Source: Rhabdophis nuchalis | Lineage: Eukaryota; Chordata; Lepidosauria; Squamata; Natricidae | Reading direction: 5' to 3' | NCBI GenBank assembly: GCA_039707465.1 | Contig: CM077648.1 | Coordinates: 75,637,119 to 75,701,118 of the forward strand | DNA: 64,000 nucleotides | Program-made: the position numbers and the translations under genes | Shown here: piece by piece, positions 48,451-58,770 of the stretch | Layout of the letters: the number at the start of each line of letters is the position of its first letter | Position numbering within the stretch: the stretch's first letter is position 1 | Notes under the pieces: generated by a model | What the model was told of the DNA's origin: nothing | Databases searched by the model: none | The model's input: only the letters and a program-made list of their open reading frames with translations

Positions 48451-48454
<4 letters not shown>
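46432..48454 (+). mobile_element. 5'-truncated L2 LINE with reverse transcriptase
   Basis: About 2 kb of L2. The first frame covers the fingers (VRPLLKKPSLDP, LNYRPVSNLHFLAKVVESVV, SSFRPGHSMETPLVALVDDL) and ends at 47138. A frameshift near 47070 moves homology to the next frame, beginning AAFDTIDHGILLRRL. The 3' end has the L2 signature CACCGCCCTGAGTCC and closes with six perfect TAAACCG heptamers preceded by TAAACTG (48402-48450). The copy is flanked on both sides by ATCT microsatellite. Confidence 0.92.
47078..48094 (+). pseudogene. L2 reverse transcriptase palm to C-terminus
   Basis: Motifs in order: FDTIDHGILL, GVPQGSVLSPLLFNTYM, the catalytic YADDTQLYI (about 47341-47367, both Asp present), KLRLNPSKTEWLWF, NLGILLDSRLSLDDH, LVTSHLDYCNALYMGLPLR, LLHELHWLLVAFRVRFKVL. 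The end of the frame diverges after LRPVPQSGPP because of a shift, and the usual GRAFSVAGP block is read in another frame. The 5' part (endonuclease) is missing and the fingers are out of frame, so the copy cannot act autonomously. Confidence 0.88.
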
Positions 48455-48800
<346 letters not shown>

Positions 48801-49140
48801 TATCTTATTTGTTTATTCTGGCATTTCTATGCTACTCTGCTCCAAACTAGCTCTGAGCAACATACAATAGAAAATAAAGATTAAAAACATAAAAAACTAC
48901 AATAGTGAATATTTCTTACAATAATGTTAACCAGCAGTGGATGATCGTGAAGAAAACGTAACATCTTTCAAAAGCTCTCTTCCACATTTACTTACCCTTC
49001 TTCCCAGAAATGTAGCAGAGAGGAAGGAAGGTTCTTTTATGTCGGGTACACTGTTCCACAGAAGGGGTACAATTGCTGGGAAGCCCTGCTCCAGGATTCC
49101 TGTATATGGGGCTCCTTGGAAGAGAGACTATTAGCTTAGC
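48801..49140 (-). mobile_element. Probable old L2/CR1-group LINE 3' end
   Basis: On the + strand a TTATTTGTTTATT start, an ACATACAATAGAAAATAAAG stretch and ACACTGTTCCACAGAAGGGG are in the order seen in antisense L2 ends (compare 27175 and 38294). Strongly diverged. Confidence 0.45.
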
Positions 49141-49172
49141 AGCACCTTTCTGCCACATCATATAGGATAGCT

Positions 49173-49297
49173 CAGGGGTGGGCAAACTTTGCAACTTTAA
49201 GTCTGAAGGACTTCAGTTCCCAGACTTCTCCAGCCAGCTTCCAATTCTGGGAGCTGAAGTCCTTCAGACTTAAAGTTGCAAAGTTTGCCCATCCCTG
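49173..49297. mobile_element. Palindromic hAT-type MITE
   Basis: Begins CAGGGGTGGGCAAACTTTGC and ends with its inverse (GTTTGCCCATCCCTG). Perfect 8-bp duplication GGATAGCT (49165-49172 and 49298-49305). Confidence 0.92.
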
Positions 49298-49305
49298 GGA
49301 TAGCT

Positions 49306-49974
49306 AGACACATTTTGGAGCATGTGATCTTGGAGACTGCCAAACTCTGAAGTATGGTGTTTTTATAATAGATTAGACAAACTCATTGGTTGGTGGGTTA
49401 CCAATAGCTAATATTAATTACTGTACTAATTGCTGAATCACAGTGAGCAAATCTAAAATATCAGCTACTAGGGGACAGCTGTAGAAGAGGACCACTCTCC
49501 TGTTATGGCTTAAATACATCTGGCAGGCTATTGTGTGACACAGAATGCCAGCATAGCAAAATATTTATATGCCCTTTTGTTCTTATTTAGATGACTGTAA
49601 TACACTTTATTGAGCTGTTATTATGTTTAGTCTGGTAGCTGCAGCTGCTACATAATAAAGTGGCTTGTTTCTTAAGTGAGGTTGTACACTTTTTAAAAAG
49701 AGAGACAGAGAAATTAGAGGAACTGCAACAGTACTTTTAATCACAGAACTCAATTCAAAATATTGTTTTTGGCTGGTGAAGCCTATTGCTTCATATGGTA
49801 ACAGTTGCTGAAGATTTCACATGATTTAATTGACCAATTTATGGAGCACAATGCCTCAGGACGCTATGTTGATGATCAGCAAACTCACGTTTGAGACTCA
49901 GGTTCTGTTGTGTGACAGGATGGTCTCCTGTCATTCACTCCTAATCACCTAGCACTTCAAAATTGTGAAATTAC
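49306..49974. other. Intergenic, nothing recognised
   Basis: AT-rich sequence between two MITEs; no feature identified. Confidence 0.45.
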
Positions 49975-49982
49975 CAATAGAT

Positions 49983-50103
49983 CAGGGATCCCCAAACTTG
50001 GCAACTTTAAGAATTGTGGACTTCAACTCCCAAAATTCTCCAGCCAACTATGCTGTCATTTGAAGTCCATAAGTCTTAAAGTTGCCAAGTTTGGAGACCT
50101 CTG
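49983..50103. mobile_element. Palindromic hAT-type MITE
   Basis: Begins CAGGGATCCCCAAACTTGGC and ends GCCAAGTTTGGAGACCTCTG. Perfect 8-bp duplication CAATAGAT (49975-49982 and 50104-50111). Same variant as the copy at 3213. Confidence 0.92.
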
Positions 50104-50111
50104 CAATAGAT

Positions 50112-50450
50112 AGATAGCGACCACTTCAGTGGGCACATTAATGGGGACATCAAAGTAGACTCCAACCAGGCCTCTCCTAGCAACAGTGATGTCACTGATT
50201 AATCCTTTCAAACTGGAAACACTTTGGTGCTTCTGACATGAACTTAAATGCAATTGAACAATTTTGTACGTGTTGCTTGTAGTTATAATGCAATTATATT
50301 ACAATTTTGTGGAGAGTCTTTTGTTGCTAACTTCACTGAAGTCTGCTTGTTTGTTTGCATTTTAGATATGGTGAACAGCAGATGAATTGATAACATAATA
50401 AAATAATATTGCCAAAAAAATTAAAATAATGATAACATGAAAACATTTCA
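50112..50450. other. Intergenic flank of the DIRS element
   Basis: No feature recognised. Confidence 0.4.
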
Positions 50451-50637
50451 TTCTCAATAAGGGTGGAGATAGCATCCATGTATGGGGTTCAACCTATCCA
50501 CACTCTGATTGGACTGAGTCTGTTTAATAATTAATTAAGCGTGGTATATAACCCCCTTACGAGTAGTGGAGAAGGGCAGGATATAAATATAATAAAATAA
50601 AAATAAATAAAATAATAGTCCCTCCCAGTTTCTCGAC
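50451..50637 (+). repeat. DIRS left inverted terminal repeat
   Basis: Begins TTCTCAATAAGGGTGGAGAT. Its sequence through GGTATATAACCCCCTTACGAGTAG is the reverse complement of the right repeat with two or three mismatches. It is interrupted at 50568-50615 by a small L2 tail; pairing resumes at TCCCTCCCAGTTTCTCGAC and is lost after that. Confidence 0.92.
50568..50615 (+). mobile_element. 48-bp L2 3'-tail insertion within the DIRS terminal repeat
   Basis: GGAGAAGGGCAGGATATAAA followed by an AATAAAATAAA-type tail matches the last bases of L2. The right terminal repeat lacks it and reads straight through (GGGAGGGACTACTCG). TAGT is present on both sides (50564-50567 and 50616-50619), consistent with a short duplication. 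Confidence 0.75.
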
Positions 50638-50991
50638 TCAGTCCAGCTCTGGACTAGTCCGGTATCTCCCTTTGTGCTGAATTATATTTACTGCAATTTT
50701 GGATCAGAAGACTGGTAGGCCTGCCACCCCTGGATTGTTCCCTCAGTCTCTCGGGAACATCTGTAGGCCAAGGGACTTGTCCCAAGCGCCTCTGCAGGCC
50801 AAGGGACTTGTCCCAAGTGCCTCTTTGTGAGCGGCTTCATTTGAATCCTGACTGATTTGACTAGACTCTGGGGTGGCTCAGCAAGCGGCCTGTTTGAGGT
50901 GGCCTTATCTGTGGCCTCGCTGTTTGGCCTGTCGACTAGGGGAGCCTTCGCGAATCCTCTTGGCCCCCGTGGCTGTCAAAACCTCCAGAGA

Positions 50992-52083
50992 CCTGCTTTC
51001 AAAGAGACGCTGGAAATTTTTCTTAGTTAAAATAGTCAGGCAGGGACAAAGAGAAGCCACTTCCACCGCCCATCTCTCTGGATTTTTGGATAACACACAG
51101 AAGAATAAAGAACTGGAAGGGGGGTTGGAGGGGGCCAAGGGGGAAATTAAAAATGTTACTAATGAGGTTGTGGAAATAAATGGGCATGTGTCTAGGATGG
51201 ATATGGAAAGAATGACATACTTTTTGAGATTTCAAAATGTTTCTGAGGAATCTGGTGAATGCCTCTCTGATCTTATGAGCACAATTTTAGCAGACTATTT
51301 ACAAAAACCTAAGGATGAGATCAGGGGGGACATTGACCTAGCCTACAGAATTAACTCAGCATATGCCAGGATAAATGAAGTGCCTAGAGAGATACATGTG
51401 AAATTTGTTAGAAGGTCAACCAGAGAGGAAATCCTGAAAGCGCAGAGAGAGAAACCTTTAACTTATCAACGAGAAACGGTCACTATCTTGAAGCAGATCC
51501 CTAGAAAAATTAGAGATTTAAGAAGGAAATTTTCCTTCTTGTCTAAAACCTTGTTTGATCACGGGATTTGGTTCAAGTGGATGACGCCTGAAGGGATGCT
51601 GGTGTTCTGGGAAGGAGGAAGAGTAAAGATTAAAACAGTTGCTGAGGCGGAAGCCTTTTTAAAAAAACATTCCTCTGTCCTGGGGGAAGATCCAGGGGGG
51701 ACGGAGGGGGCCACGGCCCCGCCCACGGGGGGCCAGGGAGGAGAGAAAGAAGATACAATAGCCAAAAGACTTAGATCAAAAAAATAACTTTGCCTTGATT
51801 TTTCTTGAACAATTTTGCATAATATTTCTATCTGGACTTTTTGTAAATGTCTGACAGCATGGAACGGAGAATTTAGGCAAATATACTTGCTTTCATCTTG
51901 TAGTGGTATGGAAAATGCTTTCTATGATAACTTTTTTATTGTGTATTTTGAGGTCTCGGAAGGTCCGACGACTCTAACGTGAATGCTCTCAAAATTTCTT
52001 TGTAACCATTACCCTATCCTGTTAAAAAATGTAAAACCAATAAAACTTTTTCAATAAAAAAAAAAAAAAAAAACCTCCAGAGA
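50992..52083 (+). mobile_element. L1-type ORF1-only retrocopy (HAL1-like)
   Basis: An insertion bounded by a 14-bp duplication AAAACCTCCAGAGA (50978-50991 and 52070-52083), ending in CAATAAA and a poly(A) run. It carries an L1-type ORF1 and then about 270 bp of untranslated sequence before the poly(A), with no trace of ORF2. This corresponds to the half-L1 (HAL1) arrangement known in mammals. It lies in the DIRS 5' leader, upstream of gag. Confidence 0.75.
50994..51787 (+). pseudogene. L1 ORF1-like RNA-binding protein, 5' truncated
   Basis: An open frame continuing from upstream sequence with no ATG before 51197. It shows a short coiled-coil remnant (NKELEGGLEGAKGEIKNVTN, then EVVEINGHVSRM). 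An RRM-like region follows (TYFLRFQNVSEESGE...IDLAYRIN) and then the C-terminal domain (REIHVKFVRRSTREEILKAQ, LTYQRETVTILKQIP, DLRRKFSFLSKTLFDHGIWF, EGMLVFWEGGRVKI). It ends in a Gly/Pro-rich, lysine-rich tail at 51787. ORF1p is a trimeric nucleic-acid chaperone that packages L1 RNA. The N-terminal part of the coiled coil is missing, as after 5' truncation. Identity with L1 ORF1 is by pattern; not tested by search. Confidence 0.7.
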
Positions 52084-52667
52084 GACTTGGCCGAGACGCG
52101 AGCGGTCAGCCCACACGGCCTGAAGAGACCTGAGGGAAGCCGCGCTGCTTTATTGGAGAATCCCCTGCCGCCTACGCGCGCCGCTTAAACACTAAGACTT
52201 GCGTACTGTGAACCCGGGCTTTCCCAACGCCCACGCGCTCAGCCGCTCTCGCTCGCCCGGCCGATCGGCATCAAGGGGCTTCCCAACGCCCCTGCTGCCC
52301 AGCCGCCTGCTACCTTCTCGCCGCTCCGCCTGGGGATTCCCTTGCCACCCCCGCGACGACTACAGCACGCCGGCGGCTCCACTGGCGGATAAGTGCCGGC
52401 GCCGCGTCCCAGCCTCCCTTGCTGGGCCCCGGAGAGGAAAAAAGATTATCGGCCCCACCTCAGCTGTCGGGCGGCGGCGGGCCAGCTTGCCGATCGCTCC
52501 CGCGGGCCGTTGCTGGGCCGAAGTAGCGCTGTCTGCCGCAACCACCATTTTCCTGTTTCTGCCGAGCCGCACTGTCCTGAGGGGGCATGGTTACCGCCCA
52601 AAGAAGCGCGGCACCATTTTGTTGGCGAATTTTGGGCCGTTTTGAACGGGAGGCTTGCATCCCCACC

Positions 52668-54616
52668 ATGTCTGACGTGCCTCCTTCTGGCTCCGGTGCG
52701 GCCGCTATTAGAGCTTCCCTTGAAGGCGAACAGGGTCTCCTTGCCCTGCAACCCTCAGAGGCCTCTTCCTCCCAGAAGTCAGGCAAGAGCAAGGCCAAAT
52801 CAAAGTCTTCCAGCAGGTCCTCCTCCAAGCAGGCCAGAAGCAGTTCCTCGTCTTCCTCTGCGGCCAGTAGGACCCATGGGGTTGGGGAGCTGGCACCTCC
52901 ATCCCACCCCGGGCTGGGGACCTTACCATCTCCATACATGGCCCCGGTGACCCCTTTACAATTAAATCTGACATCGGGCCCGTTCAGCCCCATAGTGCCA
53001 ATCGACAACTCGGGGCTATGGGGAGCAGCGAACGGCAGGGCACCCGGCGGAGCAGAGGCCATGTTCACGCCTACAGCGGCAGGCCTTCATCCGGAGTGTT
53101 CTTGGACACCCATTTATTTTATTTATTTTATTTTATTAAATTTATACCCCGCCCTTCTCTAAACGGACCCAGGGCGGCGCACAGGAATACTAAAATACAT
53201 AAAAAATTTAAAAAACTTATTCGATAAAACCCTGTGCTAAAACCAAATTAAAATTCCGGAAATTTAAAACTATCTAAGAGTCATTTTGGGGTTACGCTAG
53301 GGTTTGGGGTCATTTTGGGGTTACCCATGCCGCCCCCCGCGCCTGTCATGCCACCTCCACAGGCGACTTCAGGCATTCAGGACCTTATTGCGGAAGCAAT
53401 ACGCCAAGGCATCGCGGCGGGGCTGCAATCCAAAACTTAGGGGACTCCGGCACCGCAACCTCTGGCCAGCGTTCAAGCCCCACCGACGGCGAGCACGTCC
53501 CAGTCACTGTCGCCATCGGCACAGGACCGTGACTCTTCCCTGGACTCTGACGAGGGCGACCTGCCAGACACTGAGCTGTCAGGCGATGAGGATCAGGGCC
53601 CGGAAAAGCCTTCCAAATCCAGCCTTTTTCCACACTCCTTGTTCTCACCTCTCCTTGCGAAGGCTAAAGTCGCCTCAGATCTCGAACTGCCGGCCCAGGC
53701 AGCAACAGTTCCGGTGCCGTCAACCTCCGCCAAACCGTGGTTCATCGAGCAGACGACGGAGGCAGAAAACATCCCTGCTCCGCAGCTCTTCATAGACGTC
53801 ATCAAGAGGCAGTGGTCCACTCCAACCACGGGTCCTTCCCCCTCGGTGAATGATAGGCGCTTCTACGTGGTGGCGGAGGCCTTGGACAAGACGCTTGCCT
53901 GGCCCACGGTGGACCAGCCTATTGCGGCCCTTCATTCACCCGCGACTCTTCCCGGGGGTCAGGAGGACTTATTAAAGGCGGAAGACAGACGGGCTGACCA
54001 GGTCCTCCACAGGGGCCATCAGGCGTCGGCGTGGTCCGTGCGTGCATTGACGGCGGCGTCCTTCTTTGCTCGCTCCAGCCTTTTTTGGCTGCAGCAATTA
54101 CAGGGAAGGATCCCGGCGAGCGATTCACACGCTCACCAGGACCTTAACAAAATTGTAGCGGCGGTGCAATTTATGGGGGATGCTACGCTGAGTGCCGCTC
54201 GATTCTCGTCCCGTGCCATGGCCTCCAGCATGGCCTCTCGACGCCTGCTTTGGCTGCGGCAGTGGCAGACGGACACAAAACACAAGTGGAAGTTGGCGTC
54301 TGCCCCTTACGCCGGGGAACATCTATTCGGTGAAGCCCTTTCCCCTCTCTTAGTCGAGGGCCGTGACAAATGTAAAGTCCTCCCCTCCTACCTCAGAAGG
54401 GGTTCCGGCCATCCTGGGCCTTATCCCAGGAGACAGCAGCCCCGGGCTCAGGAATTTGCAGGCCCTTCTAGGCAGGATTTTCCCCGGGCCAACTATCGTC
54501 AGCAGGGTGGTTTCGGCCAAAGGTATAGCCAGGGTCAGCGGTTCCATGCACCCCGAGGGGTCCAGTCTAGGCAGCCCTTTCGGGGAGGCGGTAACCGCTA
54601 CTACCGCAGTCAGTAG
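52668..54616 (+). pseudogene. DIRS gag, interrupted
   Basis: ATG at 52668 in a CACCATG context. The N-terminal part is Ser/Lys-rich (KSGKSKAKSKSSSRSSSKQ). At 53114-53328 an L2 fragment is inserted; omitting the inserted length puts the two halves in the same frame. Downstream the frame has a stop at 53438-53440. It then runs through an acidic Ser-rich stretch, a helical capsid-like region (FIDVIKRQWSTP, RFYVVAEALDKTLAWPTVD, DLNKIVAAVQFMGDATLSAA) and a basic Gly/Arg/Gln-rich tail (YRQQGGFGQRYSQGQRF) to TAG at 54614-54616. The stop is followed after one base by the ATG of pol. It presumably bound element RNA; now non-functional. Confidence 0.82.
53114..53328 (-). mobile_element. Antisense L2 3' fragment inserted in DIRS gag
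   Basis: Starts TTATTTTATTTATTTTATTT and TTATACCCCGCCCTTCTC on the + strand, like the L2 end at 38294. It is flanked by a 6-bp duplication ACCCAT (53108-53113 and 53323-53328). The distal part has a tandem GGGTCATTTTGGGGTTAC-like repeat. Confidence 0.85.
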
Positions 54617-54617
54617 C

Positions 54618-56507
54618 ATGGCCGTGGCCGAACCTCCCATTGGTGGCCGTCTACAACGGTTTGCGGACCAGTGGGAGGCTACAACCGGCGACTCCTGGGT
54701 CCTAGCCACGGTCAGGTGCGGTCTGGCCTTGGAGTTTGTGGCCCAGCCCCCCGACTCCTTCATACCCTGCCCACTCCCAAGTAACCCTGCCAGACGATCA
54801 CTGATGGAAGAGGCGATTCAGCACCTCCTCGATATTGGGGCTGTTCAGTTGGTTCCCCCCGGGGAGGTTCACCAGGGATTTTACTCCCTCCTTTTCGTAA
54901 TTCCCAAGGCGTCAGGAGGATGGCGCGCAATCCTTGACTTGAAGCGCCTCAACTTTTATATTCGTTATCGCCGTTTCAAGATGCATTCCCTAGCTACCAT
55001 TTTGGAGGGGATCAGAGTTGGCGATTATATGGTTTCAGTTGATTTAACAGAAGCATATCTGCATGTTCCTATTTTACCTGATCACTGTCGTTATTTATGT
55101 TTCTGTTACCGTTCATTTCACTTTCAATACACTGCGTTGCCTTTTGGCCTTTCTTCTGCGCCCCGTGTCTTCACTAAGGTATTGGCCGCCTTGGCGGCTC
55201 ACTTACACTCCATACCTATACGGGCACAGTTTTATTTGGATGACATCTTGATCTAGGCATCATCCCGGGAGGCAGCTATCAGGGACCTCCACACCACACT
55301 GGGGGTCCTGCGGGCTCATGGCTTTTCAATCAACGAATCCAAGAGCCAGTTTCACCCTTTCACCAGGATACTACATTTGGGGGCCTGGATTAACTCCTCC
55401 ATGGGTCAGGTATTCCTCTCGGAGGAGAGGTCCAACAGCATCGTTCATCTGGTGCGGGAGGTGGAAACCATGGGCAGCCCCCCCCCCCTGGCGACGCTTT
55501 CTAAGCTTATGGGTAAAATGGTCTCCACCTTTTCCATCGTCCCCTGGGCACGACTCCACTCCAGGAGCCTGCAGTGGTTCCTTCTCCCGTTCCAGTGCCA
55601 GGGTATTAGCCATTCTTTAACACGGGTCTCCCTTCCGGGTGAGGTTCAGAGTTCCCTGCGTTGGTGGAGGTCGACAGCGATCATGAGGGGCTGCCATTTT
55701 AGGGTGACAGACAGAATCGTCATTACCACCGACGCCAGCCTGTCCGGTTGGGGGGCTCACTTGAATGACCATATCGCTCAGGGGCTGTGGTCACCTACTG
55801 AATCACAGCAGGCCATTAATTTGCTAGAGCTCCGGGCTATCAGGCTGGCCCTCTTGGAATTCGGTGACCTGATTGCTGGCCAGCATGTCCTGGTGCTGAC
55901 GGATAACATTACGGCTGAGGCGCATGTCAACCGCCAGGGGGGCACCAGGTCCAGATCCCTTATGGAAGAGGCTCAGGAATTGGGAGACTGGGCAGAGGGT
56001 CACCTCCTATCGATGGTTGCTGAACATATCTCGGGGGTGGACAATAGGCAGGCGGACTGGCTTAGCAGGGTCCAGGTGGATCAAGCTGAATGGAGCTTTC
56101 CTTCTGTCTTTCAGGAAATCGTCCGACGCTTTGGGACCCCGTCCGTGGACCTGTTCGCCTCACCTGTGAATGCCCAGCTCCCCCGCTTCTTCACCCGATT
56201 TCCAGCTCCGGGGGTGGAGAGAGTGGATGCCCTGTGAGCGCCCTGGCCCAGGGGGTTACTGTACGCCTTCCCTCCAACTTCCCTCTTGCCCCGGGTCATA
56301 CGGAGGGTCATCACTACACGGGCGGAGATCCTCCTGGTGGCACCTTATTGGCCCCGGCGACCTTGGTTCGCCGACCTACAGTCCTTGTCTCTGGGGAGGC
56401 CGTGGCGCATCCCCCAGAACCAGATAGTCCTCCTTCAGGGGTCATTGGAGTACCCGGAGGCCCGGTGGCTTCAACTGACCGTGTGGAGGTTGAGCGGGTC
56501 GCTCTGA
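54618..56507 (+). pseudogene. DIRS reverse transcriptase and RNase H
   Basis: One frame with two nonsense codons. ATG at 54618 begins AVAEPPIGGRLQRFADQW. The reverse transcriptase includes FVIPKASGGWRAILDLKRLN, MVSVDLTEAYLHVPI, HFQYTALPFGLSSAPRVFTK and the catalytic YLDDILI (55232-55253), immediately followed by a TAG at 55254-55256. Reading continues in the same frame through LGAWINSSMGQVFLS to RNase H (ITTDASLSGWGAHL, INLLELRAIRLAL, VLTDNITAEAHVNRQGG) and the SVDLFAS block. A TGA lies at 56235-56237, then homology continues in frame (RRVITTRAEILLVAPYWPRR) to 56507. These motif combinations (ALPFGLSSAPR, TDNTTA-like, ADWLSR) are typical of DIRS elements. Confidence 0.9.
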
Positions 56508-57538
56508 GAGGTGGGGAGTTCTCCTCTAGGGTCATCTCCACTATCCGGGCCTCCCGTCGCCCCTCCACAATCAGAATTTATAACGCAACGTGGAGGATTT
56601 TTTGCGATTGGTGCTCGAGATCTCAGATCGCCCCCGAGAGGGCCTCGGTCCCTCAAGTGCTGGAGTTCCTGCAGGACGGCCTGGACAAGGGCCTGTCCCC
56701 AACACCATCTGGCATCAGGTGGCCGCCCTGGGGTCAGTTCTAACATGGGGGGGGGGGTGAACTGTCTCTCTCCCAACACCCCACCGTACGTCGGTTCCTC
56801 AAAGGGGCTTCCAATCTGCATCCAACGGCTGTCCATAGATATCCTACCTGGGACCTTCCTAAGGTCCTGCTCGCTCTTACGGCCGCCCCATTCGAGCCCT
56901 TGGAGGATGTGTCGTTACAACTACTCTCTGGAAGGTGGCCTTCCTTGTTGCTGTTGCGTCGGCCAGATGGATTTCAGAACTACACGCGCTGTCCGTCAAG
57001 GAAGACTTGTGCGTGTTCCATCCCGACAGGGTCGTTCTTAGGCCTGACCCCTCATTCATGCCTAAGGTGGGCTCCTGGTTTCACCGGTCCCAGGAAATTG
57101 TCTTGCCTAACTTTTTTCCCGATCCGGTGCAGCCTCAGGAACAACTCTGGCACATGCTAGATGTGCGCAAGGCTCTGGAGATCTATGTGAGGCGCACAGC
57201 GGCCTTCCGGCGTTCGGAGGCTTTGTTTATTTACTTTTTGCCTTCCTCCCTAGGTCACAAGGTGTCGGTTCCCTGCATTGGTAGGTGGGTCAGGAAGTGT
57301 ATTGGCAAGGCTTATGAGGTCTCTCAGGAGGTCGTACCTGAGGGCATTACAGCCCATTCCACGCGGTGCAGCTACCACCTCAGCATGGTCCACACAGGCT
57401 TCGGTGGAGGAGATTTGTTGCGCTGCAGCCTGGTCCTCTCCTTCCTCTTTCATCAGGGTGTATAAAATGGACAAATTTGCTTCGGCCGGGACTGACTTCG
57501 GCTGTAGAGTGTTGCAGACCGTTGCTTCCAGTCGTTAG
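56508..57538 (+). pseudogene. DIRS tyrosine recombinase, frameshifted
   Basis: The N-terminal SAM-like part reads VISTIRASRRPSTIRIYNAT and FCDWCSRSQIAPERAS. The catalytic part shows the first Arg in VASARWISELHAL (about 56960), the His-x-x-Arg box in ITAHSTRC (about 57346) and a terminal FIRVYK tyrosine context near 57453. These are the R, HxxR and Y positions of tyrosine recombinases, used by DIRS elements in place of an integrase. Homology jumps frames near 56698, at the ten-G run near 56745, near 56930 and near 57365, so no intact enzyme is encoded here. Terminal stop at 57536-57538. Confidence 0.85.
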
Positions 57539-57593
57539 AGGCTGGACTTCTCTCGATCCCTCCCTTTGGAGTGGTGGCTTGGCTTGGGTATGT

Positions 57594-57682
57594 CCCATAC
57601 ATGGATGCTATCTCCACCCTTATTGAGAAAGAGCGTTGGTACTTACCTGATATGCCTCTTCTAATAAGGGGGGAGATAGCAT
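57594..57682 (+). repeat. DIRS internal complementary region
   Basis: 57594-57627 is the reverse complement of the left outer end. 57628-57682 is the reverse complement of the right outer end (AAAGAGCGTTGGTACTTACC). The join at GAG/AAAGAGCG marks the ends of the element and is thought to template circularisation in this order. Confidence 0.92.
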
Positions 57683-57822
57683 CTGGCCCATCCCTTGTCT
57701 CGTTCGTCCCAGCCGGTTTACTTTTGGCTTCGGAAATCAATTGCTTGTTTGGGGTCGATCAGTTTACCTTGCTTTTCATTAAACGTTTGGAGACTACCGG
57801 CGAGTCTGTCATTATTCCCTTC

Positions 57823-57989
57823 GTCGAAAAACTGGGAGGGACTACTCGTAAGGGGGTTATATACCACGCTTAATTAATTATTAAACAGACTCAGTCCAAT
57901 CAGAGTGTGGATAGATTGAACCCCATACATGGATGCTATCTCCCCCCTTATTAGAAGAGGCGTATCAGGTAAGTACCAACGCTCTTTCT
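57823..57989 (+). repeat. DIRS right inverted terminal repeat
   Basis: From GTCGAAAAACTGGGAGGG through CTATCTCCCCCCTTATTAG it complements the left repeat. A further 35 bp or so to CGCTCTTTCT is present only on this side and in the internal complementary region. Confidence 0.92.
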
Positions 57990-58360
57990 AGGATAGATGA
58001 TTGAAATCCCATCAATGTTTTAAGACAATATTTAAGAATTTCAGAATACCCATATCAGTCTTCCTTGTGAATTGAAGTCCTGATCACCAAAATGACTGTA
58101 GCCAGTACAATTACTGAGAAACAGTAGGGAGACATCAGCATATTTAATGGGAACTCCAGGGCATTCAGAAATAACAAGAGATTTAGCAGGGAAAAAATCA
58201 GTTGAAGAAAGATTTAAAATTCAAATTAACTACATTTAATCTGAAGAAATATTAAAAATAGAATGTAGAGGCACAGCTGGAAAAGAGACACAATATAAGG
58301 ACAAGAAAAAAGCTCAGGGAATTCTTGAAGGAAATATATTATGCTCATAATCCATCCAAA
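57990..58360. other. Intergenic flank downstream of DIRS
   Basis: AT-rich; no feature recognised. Confidence 0.4.
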
Positions 58361-58770
58361 ACCCAAAGGGCTCTGGGATCTATTGCAACATTAACTAAAA
58401 CTTTAGCATTAACCACTACAACAAACTAGAATAATAAGTAAATCAGTAAGAATAATAAAAACCAAAAAAGAATAACAAAAAGCCTAAAAATTCCAAATAA
58501 AAACTGATAGCCACCCATAGTCCATCAGTTGGGTCCAAAAGCACATTGATATTAATTTGTTTTAATCTGTTCGGGAATTACGGCAAAGTGGTAGCTACAT
58601 GTACTTCTGGAGGGAGAGTGTTTCATAAAGTGGAGAATAATACAAAGTCTACTGACTCATTCACACCCCAAAAGCCTCAAAATGGGGAGGGAATAGTCAA
58701 GACTTTTCTCCATGATTGGATGATGGGCAGATTCAGTTCTGCCAAGGCATTGTCTGGCTAAAGAATAGTA
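58361..58770 (-). mobile_element. Possible old L2-group LINE 3' end
   Basis: AAAAACC/AATAAAAACC-rich stretch, then GGGAGAGTGTTTCATAAAGT in the order of antisense L2 C-termini (the complement of the A-L-W-x-D-L-P region). Highly diverged, low certainty. Confidence 0.3.

Larger units (their letters stand above)
50451..57989 (+). mobile_element. DIRS-type (tyrosine recombinase) retrotransposon with nested insertions
   Basis: Defined by inverted terminal repeats (about 50451-50637 with a break, and 57823-57989), an internal complementary region (57594-57682) and gag, reverse transcriptase/RNase H and tyrosine-recombinase coding in that order. The complementary region consists of the complement of the left outer end joined to the complement of the right outer end, which is the diagnostic DIRS layout. 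The span is 7.54 kb; removing three later insertions leaves about 6.2 kb. The two terminal repeats differ at only a few bases over 110 bp, but the genes have stops and frameshifts. No target duplication is expected for this order. Confidence 0.93.

Noticed and set aside
52199..52667. A host gene upstream of the DIRS gag
   Set aside because: GC-rich sequence continues the DIRS leader across the L1 insertion; no independent start, splice sites or domain could be supported.
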